Assembly (NCBI RefSeq): GCF_035989265.1
Contig: NZ_JAYKZX010000003.1
Coordinates: 868,001 to 932,000 of the forward strand
DNA: 64,000 nt
From: Sphingobium sp. HWE2-09
GTDB taxonomy: Bacteria > Pseudomonadota > Alphaproteobacteria > Sphingomonadales > Sphingomonadaceae
Direction of reading: 5' to 3'
Positions 52,379 through 61,961 of this stretch are shown here, piece after piece. The notes beneath the pieces were generated by a model. That model was given only the letters and a program-made list of their open reading frames with translations. It ran no database searches and had not been told where the DNA came from. Numbering within the stretch: position 1 is the stretch's first letter; each line of letters begins with the position of its first letter. A program made the position numbers and the translations under genes.

Positions 52379-52561
52379 TTCTTATCGCCCCCGCGCCCAA
52401 TTAATGGCATCGACCGCCGATGAAACGGCCCAACTAACCATAAGGGTGAAATGTGCGGCATAAATCCCCCTCTGGCAAGCCGTTGCTTGACCGATCCGGC
52501 GAATAGGTGAAAACGAGCACCAACGACCTAAAGCCGTAAAGCCAAGAAGAGGCCCGAAAGC

Positions 52562-53881
52562 ATGAGCAAGACGATCCAGATGCCCGCTTTGTCCCCGACC
52601 ATGGAGGAAGGGACGTTGGCCAAATGGCTGGTCAAGGAAGGCGACACGGTGTCGTCGGGCGATTTGCTCGCGGAAATCGAAACCGACAAGGCGACGATGG
52701 AATTTGAAGCCGTCGACGAAGGCGTCATCGCCAAGATTCTGGTCGCCGAAGGCTCCGAAGGCGTGAAGGTCGGCACCATCATCGCGATCATCGCCGAAGA
52801 AGGCGAGGATGCCGCCACCGTCGCCGCCGACGGTGGCAAGGGCGACGCTGCCCCCAAGAGCGAAGCTGCCCCCAAGGCCGATCCCGCGCCCGCCAAGGCC
52901 GAAGCCGCAGCGCCCAAGGCCGACGCCACGCCAGCGCCGAAGGCTGCGCAAGCCGACGCCGCGCCCGCGGGCGACCGCGTCAAGGCCAGCCCGCTGGCCC
53001 GTCGTTTGGCGCAGGCCAAGGGCATCGACCTCGCCAGCATTTCCGGCACCGGCACCAATGGCCGTATTGTGAAGGCCGACATCGATGGCGCCAAGCCCGG
53101 CGCCGCCGCGCCTGCCGCCTCGGCTCCCGCAGCTGCGCCCGCCGCGGCTTCCGCTCCCGCACCGGTTGCCGCCGCCGCGCAGGATTTCGGCATCCCCCAC
53201 GACGTCGTCAAACTGTCCGGCATGCGCAAGACGATCGCGCGCCGCCTGACCGAATCCAAGCAGCAGGTGCCGCACATCTACCTGACCGTGGATATTCAAC
53301 TCGACAAGCTGCTTAAGCTGCGCGGCGAACTCAACGCCGGTCTTGCCAGCCGCAACGTGAAGCTGTCGGTCAATGACCTGCTGATCAAGGCGCTGGGCGT
53401 TGCCCTGATCCAGGTGCCCGAATGCAATGTGCAGTTTGCGGGCGACCAGATGCTGCAGTTCAAGCGCGCCGATATCAGCGTCGCCGTATCGATCCCCGGT
53501 GGCCTGATCACCCCGATCATATCGGACGCAGGCAGCAAGGGCGTCGCCGCCATCTCCGAAGCAATGAAGGATTTGGCGAGCCGCGCCAAGGACGGCAAGC
53601 TCAAGCCCGAGGAATATCAGGGCGGCACCGCGTCATTGTCCAATATGGGCATGTTCGGCATCAAGCAGTTCGAAGCTGTCATCAACCCGCCCCAGGCGAT
53701 GATCATGGCGATCGGCGCGGGCGAAAAGCGTCCCTATATCGTGGACGATTCGCTCCAGATCGCGACCGTCATGTCGGCGACCGGCAGCTTCGACCATCGC
53801 GCCATCGACGGCGCGGATGGCGCGCGCTTGATGAAGGCGTTCAAGGAATTGGTCGAAAACCCGATCGGCATGCTCGCCTGA
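52562..53881 (+). CDS. pdhC: Pyruvate dehydrogenase E2 (dihydrolipoamide acetyltransferase)
   Basis: A 439-residue E2 core. One lipoyl domain is at residues 1-80 with the lipoyl-lysine in [11 protein letters not shown] long Ala/Pro/Lys-rich linker follows to about 140. The E1/E3-binding domain is [19 protein letters not shown] second Ala/Pro linker follows and then the catalytic domain ([27 protein letters not shown] with the active His). The start [19 protein letters not shown] pattern indicates pyruvate rather than 2-oxoglutarate. It is coupled to the thioesterase gene (TGATG). Confidence 0.93.
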   Translation: MSKTIQMPALSPTMEEGTLAKWLVKEGDTVSSGDLLAEIETDKATMEFEAVDEGVIAKILVAEGSEGVKVGTIIAIIAEEGEDAATVAADGGKGDAAPKSEAAPKADPAPAKAEAAAPKADATPAPKAAQADAAPAGDRVKASPLARRLAQAKGIDLASISGTGTNGRIVKADIDGAKPGAAAPAASAPAAAPAAASAPAPVAAAAQDFGIPHDVVKLSGMRKTIARRLTESKQQVPHIYLTVDIQLDKLLKLRGELNAGLASRNVKLSVNDLLIKALGVALIQVPECNVQFAGDQMLQFKRADISVAVSIPGGLITPIISDAGSKGVAAISEAMKDLASRAKDGKLKPEEYQGGTASLSNMGMFGIKQFEAVINPPQAMIMAIGAGEKRPYIVDDSLQIATVMSATGSFDHRAIDGADGARLMKAFKELVENPIGMLA

Positions 53882-54279
53882 TGCCCTATGTGGACGAAAC
53901 CCCGCCGGACATCAGCCCGGCGGTGCGGGTCATCGCCATGCCGACCGACACCAATCCCTATGGGGATATTTTCGGCGGCTGGCTGATGAGCCTGATGGAT
54001 TCCGCGGCGGGGTCCGTAGCCGCCCGGCATAGCCATGGCCGCGCCGTGACGATCGCGGTGGAGGGGATGACCTTCCTGCGCCCTGTCGTAGTCGGCGACG
54101 AAGTGTCGGTCTTTGCAACCCTTAATTCCGTCGGGCGCACCTCGATGAAGATCGAGGTAGAAGCCTGGCGCCGGGCGCGTCACGACGACCGCACCTATCG
54201 CGTCACCCGCGCGACATTCACCTTCGTGGCGATCGGTGAGGATCGCCAGCCCCGTTCCGTACCGCCGCTGGCGGGATAA
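53881..54279 (+). CDS. Hotdog-fold acyl-CoA thioesterase
   Basis: A 132-residue single hotdog domain of the YciA/BFIT type: TNPYGDIFGGWLMSLMDSAAG with the catalytic region, VTIAVEGMTFLRPVVVGDEV, and RVTRATFTFVAI. It would hydrolyse acyl-CoA esters in the cytoplasm. It starts inside the pdhC stop and ends 18 bases before lpdA, so it sits within the pyruvate dehydrogenase set, perhaps trimming excess acyl-CoA. The chain-length preference is unknown. Confidence 0.88.
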   Translation: MPYVDETPPDISPAVRVIAMPTDTNPYGDIFGGWLMSLMDSAAGSVAARHSHGRAVTIAVEGMTFLRPVVVGDEVSVFATLNSVGRTSMKIEVEAWRRARHDDRTYRVTRATFTFVAIGEDRQPRSVPPLAG

Positions 54280-54297
54280 GTTTTAGAGAGGCTGATC

Positions 54298-55695
54298 ATG
54301 GCTGAAAATTACGATGTCATCGTGCTAGGCTCCGGCCCCGGCGGCTATGTCGCGGCGATCCGCGCGGCCCAGCTGGGTCTGAAGGTCGCGATCGTCGAGC
54401 GCGAAAATCTGGGCGGCATTTGCCTCAACTGGGGTTGCATCCCGACCAAGGCGCTGCTGCGCTCCGCCGAAATCTTCCACTATATGCAACATGCCGGCGA
54501 CTATGGCCTGGCCGCAGAAAAGATCAGCGCCGACATCGCCGCCGTGGTGAAGCGCTCGCGCGGCGTCGCCAAGCAACTGAATCAGGGCGTCACGCACCTG
54601 ATGAAGAAGAACAAGATCACCGTCCATATGGGCGATGGCAAGCTGACCGGCAAAGGCAAGCTGTCCGTGACCAAGGATGGCAAGACCGAAGAACTGACCG
54701 CCAAGAACATCGTGCTGGCAACCGGCGCCCGCGCCCGCGACCTGCCCGGCACGCCCGCTGATGGCAAGCGCGTATGGACTTACCGCCACGCCATGACGCC
54801 GCCTGAAATGCCGACCAAGCTGCTGGTCATCGGATCGGGCGCGATCGGCATCGAATTTGCCAGCTTCTATAACGACATGGGCGCGGACGTGACCGTGGTC
54901 GAAATGATGGACCGCATCGTGCCCGTCGAAGACGCCGACGTGTCCGCCTTCCTGGAAAAGGCGCTCAAGAAGCAGGGCATGACCGTCCTGACCGGCGCAG
55001 GCGTCAGCGATATCAAGGTCGGCGCCAATGGCGTGACCGCCAAGCTGAAGGACAAGGCGGGCAAGGAAAGTGCCGCCGAATTCAGCCATATGATCGTCGC
55101 GATCGGCATCGTCCCTAACACCGCCGACATTGGCCTCAAAGAACTGGGCGTCGATGTGGACGATCGCGGCTTCCTCAAGACCGACGAGATGTGCCGCACC
55201 AATGTCGAAGGCCTGTGGGCGATCGGTGACATCACCGCGCCGCCATGGCTCGCGCACAAGGCGAGCCATGAAGGCGTGATCACCGCCGAAGCGATTGCCG
55301 GCAAGCATCCCCACGCCATGGACCCGCGCAACATCCCGGGCTGCACCTATTGCCATCCGCAGATCGCCAGCGTCGGCCTGACCGAAGCCAAGGCGAAGGA
55401 AGCGGGCTATGACGTAAAGGTCGGCATGTTCCCCTTTATCGGCAATGGCAAGGCGATCGCGCTGGGCGAAGCGGAAGGCTTCACCAAGACCGTGTTCGAC
55501 GCCAAGACCGGCGAATTGCTGGGCGCCCACATGATCGGCGCGGAAGTGACCGAGATGATCCAGGGCTATACCATCGGCAAGACGCTGGAAACGACCGAAG
55601 CGGAACTGATGCACACCGTCTTCCCGCATCCCACCATTTCGGAATCCATGCATGAAAGCGTGCTCGCGGCATATGGCCGTGCGCTCCATATCTGA
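54298..55695 (+). CDS. lpdA: Dihydrolipoyl dehydrogenase (E3)
   Basis: A 465-residue flavoprotein that reoxidises dihydrolipoamide with NAD. FAD loop VIVLGSGPGGYVAAIRAA, redox disulfide GGICLNWGCIPTKALL, NAD loop LVIGSGAIGIEFASFY, WAIGDITAPPWLAHKAS, and the dimer-interface HPTISE with the catalytic His. It follows pdhC and the thioesterase as the third gene of this set. GAGAGG precedes the ATG. Confidence 0.95.
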   Translation: MAENYDVIVLGSGPGGYVAAIRAAQLGLKVAIVERENLGGICLNWGCIPTKALLRSAEIFHYMQHAGDYGLAAEKISADIAAVVKRSRGVAKQLNQGVTHLMKKNKITVHMGDGKLTGKGKLSVTKDGKTEELTAKNIVLATGARARDLPGTPADGKRVWTYRHAMTPPEMPTKLLVIGSGAIGIEFASFYNDMGADVTVVEMMDRIVPVEDADVSAFLEKALKKQGMTVLTGAGVSDIKVGANGVTAKLKDKAGKESAAEFSHMIVAIGIVPNTADIGLKELGVDVDDRGFLKTDEMCRTNVEGLWAIGDITAPPWLAHKASHEGVITAEAIAGKHPHAMDPRNIPGCTYCHPQIASVGLTEAKAKEAGYDVKVGMFPFIGNGKAIALGEAEGFTKTVFDAKTGELLGAHMIGAEVTEMIQGYTIGKTLETTEAELMHTVFPHPTISESMHESVLAAYGRALHI

Positions 55696-56413
55696 TCGGC
55701 GCACACGCCAGGTGAAAGGCGCGGGGGCTTTGGCTCTCGCGCTTTTTTGCGTCCTGGCGATCGCGCTGATGCAGCGGGCGGGATGGCTCGATGGCTTGAA
55801 TGTAGGCCTGATGACGCTGGCGGGGCAGGCGCGGGAGACGGCGACCGGCGGACCCATCACCATGGTGATGCGCCTGGCGTCCGCCTTGGGTGGAACGGCC
55901 GGACGGCTGGTGCTGCTGGCGGCAGTGCTGTTGCCGCTTATGTGGACCGGGCGATGGCGCGCGGCAGGCTGGCTTGCCGCGACGATGGCGGGGGGAACGT
56001 TGCTCAACCTTGGCCTGAAGCAGATTTTCGCCGCCCCGCGCCCCGATCTCCTGCCGCATCTGGACAATGTCCACAGCTACAGCTTCCCCAGCGGCCACGC
56101 GGCGGGCAATATGATGTTCTTCGGTGCCGTCGCGATGCTGGTCGGATCGCGGCTTGGTTATCGCGCGGCGGCGGCGATCATCCTGTTGATCGGTGTCAGC
56201 CGCGTCTGGCTGGGCGTCCATTGGCCCAGCGACGTGACCGCAGGCTGGATCGAAGGACTGGGCTGGCTCGTCCTGTGCGGCGCCTGGCTACCAGCGCGGG
56301 GAGGGGAGCAACAGCGCGCGACCGATGCTGCTGTGTGGCGGCATCCCGTCGCTGGTGATGAAGCCATGGACCCAGAAACTGTCGAACACGGCCGCAGCGG
56401 CGATCAGCAATAG
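55673..56413 (+). CDS. PAP2-family phosphatase (membrane)
   Basis: About 246 residues with five to six membrane helices. All PAP2 motifs are present: KQIFAAPRP, SFPSGHAAG and SRVWLGVHWPSDV. It would remove phosphate from lipid phosphates (phosphatidic acid or undecaprenyl diphosphate type). Start candidates lie inside the lpdA end (55673, 55679) or at 55712. The last ~42 residues (from about RGGEQQRA) are polar and overlap the convergent DUF2142 gene by 126 bases, which suggests a lost stop codon. Confidence 0.82.
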   Translation: MAVRSISDRRTRQVKGAGALALALFCVLAIALMQRAGWLDGLNVGLMTLAGQARETATGGPITMVMRLASALGGTAGRLVLLAAVLLPLMWTGRWRAAGWLAATMAGGTLLNLGLKQIFAAPRPDLLPHLDNVHSYSFPSGHAAGNMMFFGAVAMLVGSRLGYRAAAAIILLIGVSRVWLGVHWPSDVTAGWIEGLGWLVLCGAWLPARGGEQQRATDAAVWRHPVAGDEAMDPETVEHGRSGDQQ

Positions 56414-57775
56414 CGCGATCCCGGCGGCGGCGAACAGCCGCTGCGCGCCCTGGATCGCCCCTTGCGGCGACAGCGCGATCAGCACCAGCGGCAGGACCGG
56501 CAGGAAATACCGCCCCTGCGTCCCCTGAATATAATCCGCGCCCAGCGGCGTGCCGGTCAGATACATGGCGGTTTCGATCAGCAGCGCCACGCCTGCAGCC
56601 ACGGCCAGCCACCATAGCCGCTGCGCGATACCGAAACGCGCGCCCATGCCGTTGGCGACACCCGCACCCAACATGACCGCACCCAACGGATAGGCGATCA
56701 GCGGCAGCAGGATCGCGTTCCATCCAAAGCGCCCTACGATCTGCAGCGCATAAACCGGCGCCCGCTCGATCACGCTGCTGAACAGGATGCGGACATAGCC
56801 CAGCGGATCGTGCAGCACGATGGCAAGCTGCGCCTGCAACGGCGCGGTCATCATCGTCTCGCCGGTGCGGCGCGACTGGATATGATAGAGCGCCTGGCTC
56901 CCACCCGACACATGCATCCAGCCGATAAAGGCGATCGCCCCAAGCGCGCCCGCCAACAGGATCAACCCGGGCCGCATATCCCCTCGATGTTGCTGCCATC
57001 GCAATCCGGCCGCCATCAGCGGCAGATAAACGCCCTTGCACAGCGCCAGCAGCGGCCCGGTGATCAGCAATGCCGCCGATCGTGCCGGGGCCGCACCCAT
57101 GAAACCCGTCCGCAACGCCAGCGCCAACCCCACAAAGCCCAGCCCATTGATGATGGCATCGGGCGAGAGCGACCCGGTCTGATAGGCAAAGGTCGGCAGC
57201 AGCGCCGTCGCCAACAACGCATTGCGCCCGAACGGCAGCAACCGCAGCGCCGCGATCAACAGCGCGAGGCCCGTCAGCGCATTGACGATCCGCCCCACAT
57301 AAAAGGCGTCGATCCACGGCAAGTCCAGCGCCCGGCCCATCGTCAGCCCCGCCGCGCCTGCCGCATACAGGGTCGGCGCATAGCTGGCGACATTAGGAAA
57401 ATCGGCAAAGGCGGTGCCGGGCCGACCGGCGTCCGCACCCGCGCTACGCCCTAATTGCGCGCGATCGAACAGGCGCACCGTCGGCGGTACGTCGGTCGGA
57501 AAATCGACGGCATGAATGTCCAGCGCCGCGCGGGGCAGGTCCAGGCCGATGGCGTCGCCGCGCTGTTTGGTCAGCATATCGCCCTGCACCAGCGCCAGCG
57601 CCTTCATATAATGCTGGTTCTCGTCCGGCGCCTGGAACGGCGGGGTGACGATGGCGAAGAACACCGTCGCCACGCACACCGCCGCCAGCAACAGTTTCTC
57701 GATCGGTGTCCATGGCGCCGCAAACAGCATGTCCGCATTGCTACGCCGTTGCATGGATTGTCGTTCGCTTCGCAT
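56288..57775 (-). CDS. DUF2142 membrane protein
   Basis: A 495-residue protein with about 11-12 hydrophobic segments. The family signature near the first helix is PPFQAPDENQHYMKALAL; the acidic DE after the first helix is shared with GT-C glycosyltransferases. SLSPDAIINGL and QGRYFLPVLPLVLI are further conserved parts. It may glycosylate a lipid-linked or surface target; no substrate is known. Starts at 57775 or 57754 are possible. Its 3' end overlaps the PAP2 gene. Confidence 0.85.
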   Translation of the reverse strand: MRSERQSMQRRSNADMLFAAPWTPIEKLLLAAVCVATVFFAIVTPPFQAPDENQHYMKALALVQGDMLTKQRGDAIGLDLPRAALDIHAVDFPTDVPPTVRLFDRAQLGRSAGADAGRPGTAFADFPNVASYAPTLYAAGAAGLTMGRALDLPWIDAFYVGRIVNALTGLALLIAALRLLPFGRNALLATALLPTFAYQTGSLSPDAIINGLGFVGLALALRTGFMGAAPARSAALLITGPLLALCKGVYLPLMAAGLRWQQHRGDMRPGLILLAGALGAIAFIGWMHVSGGSQALYHIQSRRTGETMMTAPLQAQLAIVLHDPLGYVRILFSSVIERAPVYALQIVGRFGWNAILLPLIAYPLGAVMLGAGVANGMGARFGIAQRLWWLAVAAGVALLIETAMYLTGTPLGADYIQGTQGRYFLPVLPLVLIALSPQGAIQGAQRLFAAAGIALLLIAAAAVFDSFWVHGFITSDGMPPHSSIGRALLLPSPRW

Positions 57776-57895
57776 GATCCGCCGTGACTTGCCGTCCCCG
57801 CTTCACGGCGACATTGCGCAAAAGATTAGGGATCAGCCCTTAACATTTCGCGTCTGTATCGAAAATTTGCTGGACCGCCCGGCGAACGCGCGCGC

Positions 57896-58849
57896 CTATT
57901 CCTCGACCGGCTCCAGCGCGACCGGCGGATGCAGCCGCAACCGGGTCACGCGGCGACCATCGCTGGCGATGATCTCCAGCTTCCAACCGCTCGGCCCATG
58001 CTCGACGATCTCGCCCGGTTCCGGCACGCGCCCTGCCAGGACGAAGGCCAGACCGCCCAGCGTGTCGACATCCTCTTCGACCTCGCCCAGCTTTTCGTCA
58101 ATCTCTTCGGCGACGTCGTCCAGTTCGGCGCGCGCATCGGCTTCCCACAGGCCACCCTCTAGCGGGATCAGCATCGCCTCGGGCGCATCGTCATGCTCGT
58201 CCTCGACCTCGCCGACGATTTCCTCGACCAGATCCTCGAACGTCAAAAGCCCTTCGGTGCCGGAATATTCGTCCAGCACGATCGCCAGATGCGTGCGCTT
58301 GGCCCGCATTTCGGCGAGCAGATCAAGCGCACCCATGCTTTCGGGCACATAGAGTGGCTGGCGGATCAACGGTTCCAGCGTCTCGGGCACGGGCGACTTG
58401 CCGGCCAGGATCGCAAAGGCGTCGCGAATGTGGATCATCCCCACAATCGTATCGAGCGTACCGCGATACACCGGGACGCGACTGTGCCCGGCCTCGGCGA
58501 ACAGCGCAGCCAGATCGGCGAAGCTCGCCGTTTCCTCGATCGCGATGATGTCCGCGCGTGGCACGGCGACGTCATCGACCGTATGTTCGGAAAAATGGAG
58601 CAGGTTGCGTACCATCTGGCGCTCGATCGCCGACAGGTCGCCCTTTACCGGTGCGCCGCCGCTTTCGTCCTGCTCGTCCTCGTCATACTCGTCGAGCGCT
58701 TCTTCCAGTTCCTTGCGCAGGGTCTGGGCCTCGCCCTCGCCAAATAGCAGCGACTTGATGCCGCTCCATAAGCCGCCTTCGTTGCTACTGTCCCCTTCTT
58801 TCGAAGGGGTGCCGTCCTTCGGACTGCCGTCAGCCATAATGTCCATCAA
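57896..58849 (-). CDS. corC: CorC/HlyC-type CBS-domain protein
   Basis: A 317-residue soluble protein (no DUF21 membrane part) linked to Mg/Co efflux. An acidic N-terminus precedes two CBS domains at about residues 95-215 (VPRADIIAIEE, GHSRVPVYRG, HIRDAFAIL; AIVLDEYSGTEGLLT). The C-terminal CorC_HlyC transporter-associated domain follows (GDGRRV-like DGRRVTRLRL). The start overlaps the ybeY stop (ATGA). This is the last gene of the phoH-ybeY-corC run. lnt, often next in this order, is absent. Confidence 0.9.
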   Translation of the reverse strand: MMDIMADGSPKDGTPSKEGDSSNEGGLWSGIKSLLFGEGEAQTLRKELEEALDEYDEDEQDESGGAPVKGDLSAIERQMVRNLLHFSEHTVDDVAVPRADIIAIEETASFADLAALFAEAGHSRVPVYRGTLDTIVGMIHIRDAFAILAGKSPVPETLEPLIRQPLYVPESMGALDLLAEMRAKRTHLAIVLDEYSGTEGLLTFEDLVEEIVGEVEDEHDDAPEAMLIPLEGGLWEADARAELDDVAEEIDEKLGEVEEDVDTLGGLAFVLAGRVPEPGEIVEHGPSGWKLEIIASDGRRVTRLRLHPPVALEPVEE

Positions 58850-59358
58850 TCCCCAGTTACGCGATCCCCATAGGGATCGGGAAGGCCCATGCTCAGGAGC
58901 GTGGCGATCTCCAGCGCTTCCATCGCTTCGGCCTCATTCTCGTCCATATGATCATATCCAAGCAAATGAAAAGTCCCATGGACGATCAGATGCGTGGCAT
59001 GGTCGGCGATCGATATGCCTTTGTCCGCGGCTTCGGCAGCACACACGCCTTCGGCCAGCACGATGTCGCCCAGCAATATCTCGCCATCGTCGGTATTGCC
59101 GGTGGCCTGCAACAGGTCTTCCTGCACCATCGGAAAGGACAGGACGTTGGTCGGCTTGTCCTTGTCGCGATAGGCGCGGTTCAGGCCGTGGACTTCCTCG
59201 TCCGACGTCAGCTTGACCGCGACTTCATACAGCGCCTGGTCGCTGGCGAACGCCGCATAGGGACTGTGCGCGATGGCGCTGGACACGGCGCGCTGGGCCA
59301 GCATGTCCCAGTCGATGCCGGGCCAGCCCTCTTCATGCAGGACGGCGACTTCAATCAT
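58846..59358 (-). CDS. ybeY: Endoribonuclease YbeY
   Basis: A 170-residue metal-dependent RNase that matures 16S rRNA 3' ends. The zinc signature is HLIVHGTFHLLGYDH, with the preceding LGDIVLAEG and NRAYRDKDKPTNVLSFP. It lies between phoH and corC, its usual place. A family A palindromic element occupies the 104-base gap after phoH. Confidence 0.94.
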   Translation of the reverse strand: MIEVAVLHEEGWPGIDWDMLAQRAVSSAIAHSPYAAFASDQALYEVAVKLTSDEEVHGLNRAYRDKDKPTNVLSFPMVQEDLLQATGNTDDGEILLGDIVLAEGVCAAEAADKGISIADHATHLIVHGTFHLLGYDHMDENEAEAMEALEIATLLSMGLPDPYGDRVTGD

Positions 59359-59373
59359 ACCTTACCACTCCAC

Positions 59374-59448
59374 CGTTCGGTTCGAGCTTGTCGAGAACCA
59401 TGTTTCGACGATGTCTCGCAACAGGTCCGAAGCTGCTCAAACCGAACG
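59374..59448. repeat. Imperfect inverted repeat, family A copy 2
   Basis: The left arm CGTTCGGTTCGAGCTTGTCG and the right end CAAACCGAACG pair, with the same GTTCGAG...GTCGAGAA core as the copy at 1116-1190. It lies within the phoH-ybeY spacer of one transcript, so it may form an RNA hairpin between them. Confidence 0.75.
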
Positions 59449-59462
59449 AACATATTTGGGAT

Positions 59463-60467
59463 TCACGCATCCGGCCCCTCATATGCCTGCACGATCCGCC
59501 CGACCACCGGATGGCGGACGACGTCGGCAATCCCGAAGGGAACCATGGCGATCCCTTCCACCCCATCCAGCCGCGCCACTGCATCGGCCAGGCCGGAAGT
59601 GCCCGGCTGCGGCAGATCGACCTGTTTGGGATCGCCGCAAATGACCATGCGGCTGCCCTCGCCAAAGCGGGTCAGGAACATCTTCATCTGCGCAATCGTC
59701 GTATTCTGCGCTTCGTCCAGCACTATGAAGGCGTTGGCGAGCGTCCTCCCGCGCATGAAGGCCAGCGGTGCGATCTCTATCTCGCCGCTCGCGATCCGCC
59801 GTTCCACTTGCTCGGCAGGCAGCGTGTCGTGCAACGCATCGTAGATCGGGCGGAGATAGGGGTCGACCTTCTCCTTCATGTCGCCCGGCAAAAAGCCCAG
59901 CTTCTCGCCCGCTTCCACAGCAGGGCGCGACAGGATCAGCCGGTCGACGCTGCCGGTGATCAACTGGCTCACCGCCTGCGCCACCGCCAGATAGGTCTTG
60001 CCCGTACCTGCCGGCCCGAGTGCGAAGATGATGTCGTTGCGGTTCAGCGCCTCCATATAGGTGACCTGCGTCGCGGATCGCGGGACGATCGTCTTCTTGC
60101 GCGTGCGGATCATCACCTTGGGCGGTTCGGCGACGTCATGACGGATGATGCCATCCAGCGTCGGTTCCGATGACATGGCGATCACCGCCTCCACAGCACC
60201 GGTGTCGATCTCCTGACCCGCAACGATCCGATTATATAGGCCCGTCATCACATCACGCGCCCGGGCGGCGGCATGCGCCTCCCCCTCGATCTGCAACTTG
60301 TTGCCTCGCGCGGCGATATAGACGCCCAACCGATTTTCGATCGCCACCAGATTGCGGTCATATTGACCGAACAATGTGCCTAGCAGATGCGGCTTTTCGA
60401 ACGTGACTTCCAACCGCGCGCGCTCTGCCACGGCTTCACGATGATGTTGGTTCGGTTTTTTGCCCAT
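59463..60467 (-). CDS. phoH: PhoH-like ATPase
   Basis: A 334-residue PhoH protein. A KH-like N-terminal region (NLVAIENRLGVYIAARGN) precedes the ATPase: Walker A GPAGTGKTYLA, Walker B FIVLDEAQN, then MKMFLTRFGEGSRMVICGD. It is a predicted RNA helicase or ATPase acting with YbeY. ATG 60467 was chosen; the longer frame runs through a palindromic repeat. It is read after miaB. Confidence 0.92.
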   Translation of the reverse strand: MGKKPNQHHREAVAERARLEVTFEKPHLLGTLFGQYDRNLVAIENRLGVYIAARGNKLQIEGEAHAAARARDVMTGLYNRIVAGQEIDTGAVEAVIAMSSEPTLDGIIRHDVAEPPKVMIRTRKKTIVPRSATQVTYMEALNRNDIIFALGPAGTGKTYLAVAQAVSQLITGSVDRLILSRPAVEAGEKLGFLPGDMKEKVDPYLRPIYDALHDTLPAEQVERRIASGEIEIAPLAFMRGRTLANAFIVLDEAQNTTIAQMKMFLTRFGEGSRMVICGDPKQVDLPQPGTSGLADAVARLDGVEGIAMVPFGIADVVRHPVVGRIVQAYEGPDA

Positions 60468-60488
60468 GGTCAGCCCCTTTTCCCGTCC

Positions 60489-60520
60489 GTCATGCTCGCC
60501 AAAGCGAGTATCCATCTTCC
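60489..60520. repeat. Short palindromic repeat, family B copy 4 (diverged)
   Basis: GTCATG-CTCGC-CAAA-GCGAG-TATCCATC: the same TCAT-stem-ATCCAT layout as the copy at 51854 with a different stem sequence. It lies in the 121-base gap between miaB and phoH. A partner-like segment ending AACGACGG follows near 60571-60580. Confidence 0.6.
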
Positions 60521-60588
60521 GCCGCTCGATCCTGGAGGACGGGGGCGAAGAGGGGTTCCTGCATATGCCGGAACGACGGTTTTTTGGT

Positions 60589-61956
60589 TCAAGCGGCTTT
60601 CCTCCTGCTGGGTTCGCCGGCCAGGCTGTTGGGACCGGCACTGATGATATCGACTTCTACCATATCGCCGATGGAAAGTTCCGGCACGGTGACATGAACG
60701 GACTGGAGCCAGGGCGTCTTGCCGATCAACTGGCCGACATTGCGGCCCTTGCGCTCCAGCAATATCTCGGTGCTGCGGCCGACCGTGGCGGTGTTGAAAT
60801 CCACCTGATGCCGGTTGATCGCGGCCTGCAATCGCGCCAGTCGATCATCCATCACATCAGCGGGTATCTGATGATCCATGTCGGCCGCCGGCGTGCCGGG
60901 GCGGGGACTATATTTGAAGCTGTAGCATTGCGCATAACGCACCTGATCCACGATCTTCAGCGTGTCTTCGAACTCCGCATCCGTCTCGCCAGGAAAGCCG
61001 ACGATGAAGTCGCCCGATACCGCGATATCGGGCCGCACCGCGCGCACCCGTTCGATGATCCGCAAATAGCTGTCGACATCATGGCTGCGGTTCATGGCCT
61101 TGAGGATGCGGTCATTGCCCGACTGCACCGGCAGATGTAGGAACGGCATCAGCTTGGCTTCCTCGCCATGCGCGGCGATCAGTCCGTCGCTCATGTCGTT
61201 GGGATGGCTGGTGGTGTAACGGATGCGCTTGAGGTCGCCGATCTTCGCCAGCGCGCGGACCAGTCCGTCCATGCCCTGCATTGTGCCCTTATCGTCTTCC
61301 CCGGTCCAGGCGTTCACATTCTGACCCAGCAGCGTGATTTCGCGTACGCCGCCATCGACCAGCGCCTTGGCCTCGTCCAGGATGGCGTTCCACGACCGGC
61401 TGATTTCCGCGCCGCGCGTGTAGGGCACCACGCAGTAGGTGCAGAATTTGTCGCACCCTTCCATGATCGTCAGGAATGCGGTGGGCCGCGCCTGCTTGGT
61501 GCGCGCGGGCAGGGCGCCGAATTTCGACGCCAGTGGCATGTCCGTATCCACGGCAGCTTCGCCGCGACCGGCCCTGTCGATCAGGTCGGGCAGGCGATGA
61601 TAGGCCTGCGGACCCACGACGATATCCACATTGCGCGCCCGGCGCTGGATTTCGCTGCCTTCCGCCTGCGCGACGCAACCCGCCACCGCAATCATGGGGC
61701 GGCTGCCATCTTCGCGCACCATGCGACCGATGTCGGAATAGACCTTGTCCACCGCCTTCTCGCGAATATGGCAGGTGTTGAGGATGACGAGATCGGCATC
61801 CGCACCTTCCGCCGCAGCGGTCATGCCACGCGTGCCGAGCATTTCGGCCATGCGCTCGCCATCATAGACGTTCATCTGGCAGCCGAAGGATTTGACGTGG
61901 AAGGTCGCCGGAACTGTCTTCGCTACTTTGGGAGGGGCATCGTTTCGATTCATCAT
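60589..61956 (-). CDS. miaB: tRNA-2-methylthio-N6-isopentenyladenosine synthase
   Basis: A 455-residue radical-SAM methylthiotransferase that modifies A37 of tRNAs reading UNN codons. The N-terminal cluster domain has FGCQMNVYD, NTCHIREKA and VAGCVAQAE. The radical-SAM cluster is CDKFCTYCVVPYTRG. The C-terminal TRAM domain has GRSTEILLERKGRN. The start is MM at 61956/61953; the upstream frame is not needed. It begins 6 bases after the plsC stop. Confidence 0.95.
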   Translation of the reverse strand: MMNRNDAPPKVAKTVPATFHVKSFGCQMNVYDGERMAEMLGTRGMTAAAEGADADLVILNTCHIREKAVDKVYSDIGRMVREDGSRPMIAVAGCVAQAEGSEIQRRARNVDIVVGPQAYHRLPDLIDRAGRGEAAVDTDMPLASKFGALPARTKQARPTAFLTIMEGCDKFCTYCVVPYTRGAEISRSWNAILDEAKALVDGGVREITLLGQNVNAWTGEDDKGTMQGMDGLVRALAKIGDLKRIRYTTSHPNDMSDGLIAAHGEEAKLMPFLHLPVQSGNDRILKAMNRSHDVDSYLRIIERVRAVRPDIAVSGDFIVGFPGETDAEFEDTLKIVDQVRYAQCYSFKYSPRPGTPAADMDHQIPADVMDDRLARLQAAINRHQVDFNTATVGRSTEILLERKGRNVGQLIGKTPWLQSVHVTVPELSIGDMVEVDIISAGPNSLAGEPSRRKAA

Positions 61957-61961
61957 AGCCG

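Noticed and set aside
54325..56067. A 580-residue open frame antisense to lpdA and PAP2
   Set aside because: Same cause: a long antisense shadow of two well-supported genes; composition is not protein-like.
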